A DNA stretch of 30,934 nt. Origin: Pigoraptor vietnamica (Eukaryota; Opisthokonta; Filasterea). The stretch spans positions 1 through 30,934 of the forward strand of contig CALSCQ010000382.1 of assembly GCA_943704525.1 (NCBI GenBank), in the 5' to 3' direction. Shown in pieces: positions 25,718-30,934 of the stretch. The stretch's first letter is position 1. Every line of letters begins with the position of its first letter. The translations under genes were made by a program, and so were the position numbers. Below the pieces are notes generated by a model. It worked only from the letters and a program-made list of their open reading frames with translations. It ran no database searches and had not been told where the DNA came from.

Positions 25718-27139
25718 CGTGATCTGTACCGCAAACGACAACAACGCCTCAGCACTAAAAATGATGCCACACAAAGGGAGACTCACGTGTGTGCAATCGC
25801 CAGCAGCCACATTCGATGAAATGAAAGAAGCAAATTGCCAAAAATCATTGCCCACGTCACAATACAATATCAAAGAAATGGCCTGAATAGAGAGATAATG
25901 CACTGTCCCAAGGGCGCACCCGAACGTGCGTGAAGCGCGAGTCCGTGATCGAGCCATACATCCCCTCCACCTTCATCGCCAACAACGGCCATCATCGGAC
26001 CCACGACACATCCAACCCCGAGCACACAAGACACGCCAATTACCTTCTCCTCGAAGGGCAACGAGGGACCAGTGAAGGAAGAAAAGAGAAAGAAGACGGC
26101 TAGGAACGGGGATGGCGCGATATACTGTGCTGCAAACGGACCCAGAGAGCACACTGAGCGACACGCACACTCAATCACCCACGGCGAGGGTCATCCGGGG
26201 TGCGGGCAAAATAGCACCATATATGTACTATTAATTCCTAATATACTTTAATTGTACTTATTGTGAGCATAATCCGGGGTGATTGCCCTGAGGTGGTACT
26301 TTTAAGGAGTTATAGGACACGCATATCTAATTATGGATAAAACGCGCCTCTTACCAAGAAAACGGCGCCTGTGGGGATTTGAATATTCCACGAAATTTAT
26401 GCACAAAATTCGCGTCGTTTTCAAAATAATTATCTCGAATGAGTCAGCACTTCGCCAGTTTATTTGACAAGCCCCCCCAAATATTCTCATATTTTAGGCC
26501 CTTCTTCAGTTTAATTTCCCCGAGCCCCTCCACCCTGCACTGAGTATGGGATCACTATGGCGCGCACTATTATTGTTTGTGTTGTCGGCGCTCCATTCCG
26601 CTGCACTTTCGTCGAGCGTGTGCGTGTGCGTGTGCGTGCGTGTTGCGTGCAACACAGCATCTCGTCGTGGTTCCGCAGTGTGGGAACACGCTGTCTCTGT
26701 GCGTCCGTGGTCCTTGCGCACGACGATTTGCTTTGTGCGGGCTTTGAAGACGTCAAGTGCGCACAACTTTTGCCCTTCTTTTCGGCATCTACATCGCGTC
26801 ACATCTCTTTAATCGTCGAAACGAATTGCTCCCCATCGTTTATTTGCTCGCGAGACTCTCGGTTTCTCCTCGCGCGCCGCACCACGATCACCATTCGTTC
26901 GTTTGCGATTGTCGTGCCATCGGGGTTTCCGCCTGCGTGCGTCAGCGCGACGCACAACTCTCGAACATTTCTTGGTGTGGCATCCGCTGTCGTCGGAGGA
27001 AGGGGAAAAAAGGCGTGTGCGCATCCGTTCTCGAGCGCGTGTCGCCTCGAATAGAGGCCGGCGTTGCGCGTCGTGCCCATCTCTTACGGCGCGCGTGTGG
27101 CCGTGTGACAGAGCGAACGCGTCCATCGCCGTGTGAGAA
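25718..27139. promoter_or_regulatory. Divergent intergenic region, RPS5 (-) / PAK (+), with AT-rich core
   Basis: No recognised gene in 1.4 kb. About 26210-26480 is clearly AT-rich (ATATATGTACTATTAATTCC, TTATGGATAAAACG) within GC-rich DNA, with a TGAGTCA at 26440-26446. An imperfect repeat of TCCGGGGTG occurs at 26193 and 26272. From 26550 to the PAK ATG the sequence is open on the plus strand for stretches, with no recognisable protein, and is probably promoter plus 5' UTR. A CG/GTGC repeat (about 26615-26645) is present. Confidence 0.45.
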
Positions 27140-30038
27140 ATGGGCGACCACCCCGTTCCTCCGCCGCGTTTCCGCGGAGATCGCACCGAATCCGTGAGCG
27201 GTGCCAAGCCACACTTTGCGCCGCCGATGCCCCCGCGGTCGCCCTCGGTGAGCGTGCCCCGGCCACCCGCCAAGCCGCAACCGACACTGCCGCAGTCGCC
27301 ATCCGCCGCGTCGAACTCCTCGCCATCGGGTGCAAGGCGAGGTCCTCCCCCGCCGCCCAAGGCCCCGACCACGCCGGCCGCGTCGGCTGCGGTCGTGCAG
27401 GCGGCGGCGGCGGCGGCGGCGGCACCTGCGCCGCGCCCTTCCGTGCCGAACATTCAGCTCAACACGAACGAGCCGCTGTCGTCCGAGCCCGTCACGCTGA
27501 ACGCGGACGATCGCAAGGATAAGGAGGGGACGGGCGCGAAGATTCTCCGCATCTTCAAGTCGAAGACGCCCGAGGCCAAGAAGCTGCAGATTTCGGGTCC
27601 GACCGATTTTGTGCACGAGGTGCACGTGGGCTTTGACCCCGACTCTGGCGAGTTCACCGGCCTCCCGCAGCACTGGAAGGTGCTCCTGGACATGAGCGGC
27701 ATCTCGAAGAAGGAGCAGGCGAAGAACCCGCAGGCCGTGCTCGACGTCCTCGACTTCTACACGGACGCCAACAAGGACAAGGACCCGTCGGACGCCGGCA
27801 AGTTTATGAAGTTCGCCGGGGGTGCGTCCGCGCAGGGTGCCGCACCCAAGTCGCCCCGTGGCCCTCCGCCGCCCCCGCTCGCCACGACGGGATCCTCTGG
27901 GAACTCGTCCGTGTCTTCTGCGCCCGCGTCGCCCACGCCGCCCACACCAAACCGCGACATCAAGCCGAAGACGTCCATTCCCGGGCCAGGGACGCCGGGT
28001 GCCTCGCCGGCAAAGTCACAGCCCCCGACGCCGTCTGGGGCAGCTGCCGGTGGGGCGAAGAAGCCGCCGCCGCCCATTGCGCCGCGTCCCGAGCACACCA
28101 TGTCGGTGTACACGAAGGACATTGACGACGACGAGAAGAAGGCGGGTGCCGCGCCGTCTGCGAAGGCGGCCGCGACGCCGCCGAAGCCGGCCACGGCCAC
28201 AGCGGCGGCTGCCGCGAAGCCCGCGGTGAGCCCGGTGGCGATGAAGAAGGAGGCGCCTGCTGCGCAGCCACAGCCGGCCGCTGCGCCCGCAGGGGGCGCC
28301 GCCGGGAACCAACAGAGGAGGGACAAGAAGGGCGGGAAGGTGTCGGACGACGAGGTGATGGCGCGCATGAAGGCGATTGTCTCCAAGGAGGACCCGCGGA
28401 AAGTGTACACGAGCCTGGTCAAGATTGGGCAGGGCGCGTCGGGCACTGTTTACACGGCGACGGACATCAACACGGGGGACGTCATTGCGATCAAGCAGAT
28501 GAACCTTGCGCAGCAGCCCAAGAAGGACCTGATCATCAACGAGATTCTGGTGATGCGGGAGAACAAGCACCCGAACATTGTCAACTACGTCAACAGCTAC
28601 CTCGTTAACGACGAGGAACTCTGGGTGCGTTGTTTGGGGTGTGGCCTCTCTCTTGTCGCGCCTGGTGGCGTGCGTTGTGCGTTGGGTTTTTTGTGTGTTT
28701 GTATGGGCAGAAGTGGAAAGGAAGGGAGGAGAGAATGCCTGTAACACGTTTGCGGGAAACGGTCAATGTGGTTGACGCTGTCGCCCACTGCGTCGCAGGT
28801 GATTATGGAGTACCTTGCCGGAGGGTCCCTCACGGACGTCGTCACCACAAGCATCATGACAGAGGCGCAGATTGCCGCCGTGTGTCGCGAGGTGCGCTGT
28901 CGTTCCGTCGCTCTGTTGTTGTGCATCCCCTTCTCTGCGTGCTCCTTTTCGTGTGCATTACGCTTCTGTGTGTGTTGTGTGTGTGTGTGTGTATGCGTAT
29001 GTGTCTGTGTGTGTGCGTGCCATCGCGCAGTTGCAGAGACCCCTTTGGACTGAAGCCTGGCCATCCCTTTTCTCTCGAGCGCAGTGCCTCCAGGCGCTTG
29101 AGTTTTTGCACAGCAACGCCGTCATTCATCGCGACATCAAGTCGGACAACGTGCTCTTGGGAGAACACGGCGACGTGAAGCTAAGTGGGTGACGCGTCTC
29201 GGCTTGTGCTATTGCAACAGCGACAGTTTTGCCACGAGAATTTCGGTCGTCTGTGTTAGTGTGTGGGAGTGTGTGGGTTATTGGTTGCTCATCTTTTTTT
29301 TTTTCCTGCTATTTATTTCCGCAGCCGACTTTGGCTTCTGCGCCACGCTCACACCCGAGCAATCGAAGCGAACGACAATGGTGGGCACGCCCTACTGGAT
29401 GGCGCCCGAGGTGGTCACACGAAAACAGTACGGGCCAAAGGTGGGCATTTTGAAGGTTGAACTCGGACAGGAGGAGGGGGGGAGGGGAAGGGGTCGCCGC
29501 AGGAGGATAGGAAGGAGCCCATACGTGACGTGCATGTTGCTTGCCATGAGGATTCAGTTGCTCTCTTCACCTCTCAGTTGTCTGCATACTCACACGCGCA
29601 CAAACACCGCACGCACAGATTGACATTTGGTCCCTGGGCATTATGGCCATTGAGATGATCGAAGGCGAGCCGCCGTACCTCAACGAGAACCCGCTGAGGG
29701 TGAGTTGGCGTGTGCAAACTGCGGCGATAACGCGCGTGTGGCCGACTATTGTGGACGTCGCAGTCACGCTTGTATGTGCTTCGCTTCGTTACTCGCACCC
29801 AATCGCTGTCTCATGCTTGCGTACGTCGCTGCGCACTCATTCGTGCTGTAACAGGCGCTCTATCTCATCGCGACGAACGGAACGCCTGAGCTGCAACATC
29901 CCGAAAACCTCTCGGAGGCCTTCAAGAGCTTCCTTGCGTGCTCGCTCGAGATGGACGTGGAGAAGCGCGCGAGCGCATCCGAGCTCCTCAAGGTGGGAAT
30001 GGTGTCCTCGCACTTCCTGCGCCCGCCCGCCCGCGCGC

Positions 30039-30091
<53 letters not shown>

Positions 30092-30206
30092 TTTATTGTG
30101 ACAGCCCGTCTAACATTCCGGCCCCGCGCAGCACCCCTTCCTCAAGAAGGCCGCTCCCCTCCACAGCCTCCAGCCGCTCATTGCCGCTGCGCGTGCGAAC
30201 CACTGA
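27140..30206 (+). CDS. p21-activated kinase (PAK-type) with CRIB domain
   Basis: A 695-residue Rac/Cdc42-effector kinase. Exons: 27140-28624, 28799-28891, 29085-29184, 29325-29440, 29619-29699, 29855-29992, 30132-30206, all in phase. Residues 1-150 are Pro/Ser-rich with SH3-type motifs and an Ala run (about 85-96). The CRIB/PBD (151-210) reads [20 protein letters not shown], then [16 protein letters not shown] and the autoinhibitory-segment-like [15 protein letters not shown] Pro/Ala-rich linker spans 225-400. The kinase domain runs from about 423 to 680: [16 protein letters not shown] (Lys452), [10 protein letters not shown] (Asp543), TDFGFC (561-563 DFG), [11 protein letters not shown]. No PH domain was seen, so it resembles animal group I PAKs more than fungal Cla4. 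Expected role: cytoskeleton and motility signalling downstream of small GTPases. The whole N-terminal 495 residues lie in one exon. Confidence 0.96.
27398..27422 (+). repeat. (GCG)n trinucleotide run coding for poly-Ala in the PAK gene
   Basis: About eight uninterrupted GCG codons within the first PAK exon encode part of an Ala run between two Pro-rich segments. It is likely length-variable and in frame. Confidence 0.9.
30041..30090 (+). repeat. (GT)25 microsatellite
   Basis: Perfect GT run in the last PAK intron, 41 bases before the final exon (GT on the sense strand). It is preceded by a CCCGCCCGCC stretch. Confidence 0.97.
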
Positions 30207-30848
30207 GTCAGTGCAACGCCTTTAGCGAGCACTCGGCTTCCACCCGCATCTTCAGCCGCGTATTTGCGCGGTTTTCGACAACGATGGGGTGGCTATGGTC
30301 TCGGCGTTCGCGAAATGGGCTCTGTAACTTGTTTATGATACTGTCGGTGTGCGTGCGTGTGCGTCGCTCTCTTTCGCTTACTTGCGTCAAGGCCTTTGCA
30401 TGCGGCACATGTCGCGTTGCGTTTGTTTTGTTTTTTTCGGAGCGCAGCGCGCGCTCGATCTCTCTCGTCGTGTTGGAATCCCCTTGTTTTCGAGCGAGTG
30501 GGCGTGCGTAAACGCCGGCCTTGCTCTATGCGTGCGAGGTGAATGTGGGTAATACCATACGGTCCATACGACTCGGCGCGTTTCGCAAAGACACGTATTC
30601 GCAGGCCTTTCTTGTGACGAAATTCACCCAATGCACAGTCGCAATGTCGCACACCAAAGGCGCGCGCAGGACATGGCACCAGAAGAAGTGACGAAAAACA
30701 GCGCTTGTTATTTCGATGACATCGCTCAAGGGGACGCCCGCTCCGCGCTCGCGAATATCACGGAAATGGATGGCAAGAACGACGAGCGGCAACTGAAAAT
30801 CCCCGCCCGAGCACACACATTCCCCGCAGTCACGTGCCGGCCGTGTGC
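30207..30848. other. Convergent spacer between PAK (+) and RRM-protein (-) genes
   Basis: Three-prime flanks of both genes. A 96-codon minus-strand frame (30526-30816) is open but matches nothing recognisable and ends within the flank. It is not called. A TGAGTCA overlaps the PAK stop codon (30204-30210). Confidence 0.4.
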
Positions 30849-30916
30849 TTATTGGGCAAACTTGTCAAAGCGCACCTCGATGTTGCGCCCTTCAATGACG
30901 CTGCCGTTGAACATGG
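30849..30916 (-). CDS. RRM-type RNA-binding protein, last exon, partial
   Basis: The minus strand reads MFNGSVIEGRNIEVRFDKFA then Gln and TAA (30849-30851), preceded by a TCTCGCAG acceptor ending at 30917. The pattern (A)-x-F/L-N-G-S-x-I-E-G-R-x-I-x-V-R-x-D-K is the end of an RNA recognition motif (last helix and RNP2-facing strand). The protein therefore ends immediately after its last RRM. The rest of the gene lies beyond the right edge. Which RRM family it belongs to cannot be told from 23 residues. Confidence 0.75.
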
Positions 30917-30934
30917 CTGCGAGAGGAGGGGGGG

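Noticed and set aside
26557-27054. 165-codon plus-strand frame upstream of PAK
   Set aside because: No recognisable family, Cys/Arg/Val-rich composition typical of non-coding GT/CG-rich sequence, and no in-phase link to the PAK start. Treated as 5' flank.
30526-30816. 96-codon minus-strand frame
   Set aside because: It reads somewhat like protein but sits downstream of the RRM gene's stop, has no recognised relatives, and the opposite strand is also open. Not enough support.

Overview
This is a GC-rich, intron-dense window of a eukaryotic nuclear genome. The gene set points to an aerobic unikont protist, amoebozoan-like or near the opisthokonts. It includes a CRIB-domain PAK kinase, a germinal-centre-III (MST3/MST4/YSK1-like) kinase with a CCM3-binding-type tail, SPRYD7, mitochondrial succinyl-CoA ligase beta, a Cbp4-type complex III assembly factor, cytosolic ribosomal protein uS7 and the spliceosomal protein U2SURP. 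The species cannot be named from the sequence alone. No retrovirus, LTR element, Polinton, LINE or cut-and-paste transposon was recognised. The window starts and ends inside genes, next to C and G homopolymer runs, so it may be a whole contig.

Layout. 1-1.6 kb: 3' end of an M19 dipeptidase gene (+), convergent with an intronless AlkC/AlkD-like DNA glycosylase gene (-). 1.77-1.87 kb: tRNA-Leu(UAG) with a Pol III terminator. 2.5-6.7 kb: an accessory-looking block with an intronless Crinkler/RHS-type P-loop NTPase plus nuclease plus helix-hairpin-helix protein (-). Divergent from it is a leucine-rich-repeat gene (+) with possible upstream exons, a fresh five-fold 45-bp expansion and two breaks of reading frame. 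7.3-11.8 kb: U2SURP (-, at least 13 coding exons). 12.3-15.5 kb: GCK-III kinase (-, 12 exons). 16.5-20.06 kb: SUCLA2-like gene (+, 12 exons), followed by a 71-nt A run. 20.6-22.2 kb: SPRYD7 (+, 5 exons). 22.7-23.2 kb: DUF1232 membrane protein (-, intronless). 23.4-24.3 kb: CBP4-like gene (+, 2 exons). 24.65-25.7 kb: RPS5/uS7 (-, 3 exons). 27.1-30.2 kb: PAK kinase (+, 7 exons). 30.85-30.92 kb: last exon of an RRM protein (-). Exon phases were checked by hand and close in frame throughout the seven multi-exon genes, apart from the two ends of U2SURP.

The genes are not one pathway. Housekeeping genes sit in divergent pairs (kinase/SUCLA2, DUF1232/CBP4, RPS5/PAK) with short or locally AT-rich spacers. 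Two window-wide features stand out. The 5' splice sites follow GTGNGT rather than GTRAGT, with about 40 of 48 carrying G at +3. Intronic dinucleotide repeats are almost always GT on the transcribed gene's sense strand, whichever genomic strand the gene is on. The one clear exception is the CBP4-like intron, whose GT-rich 5' half and CA-rich 3' half could pair. The most unusual locus is the NTPase-nuclease/LRR block beside the tRNA gene.
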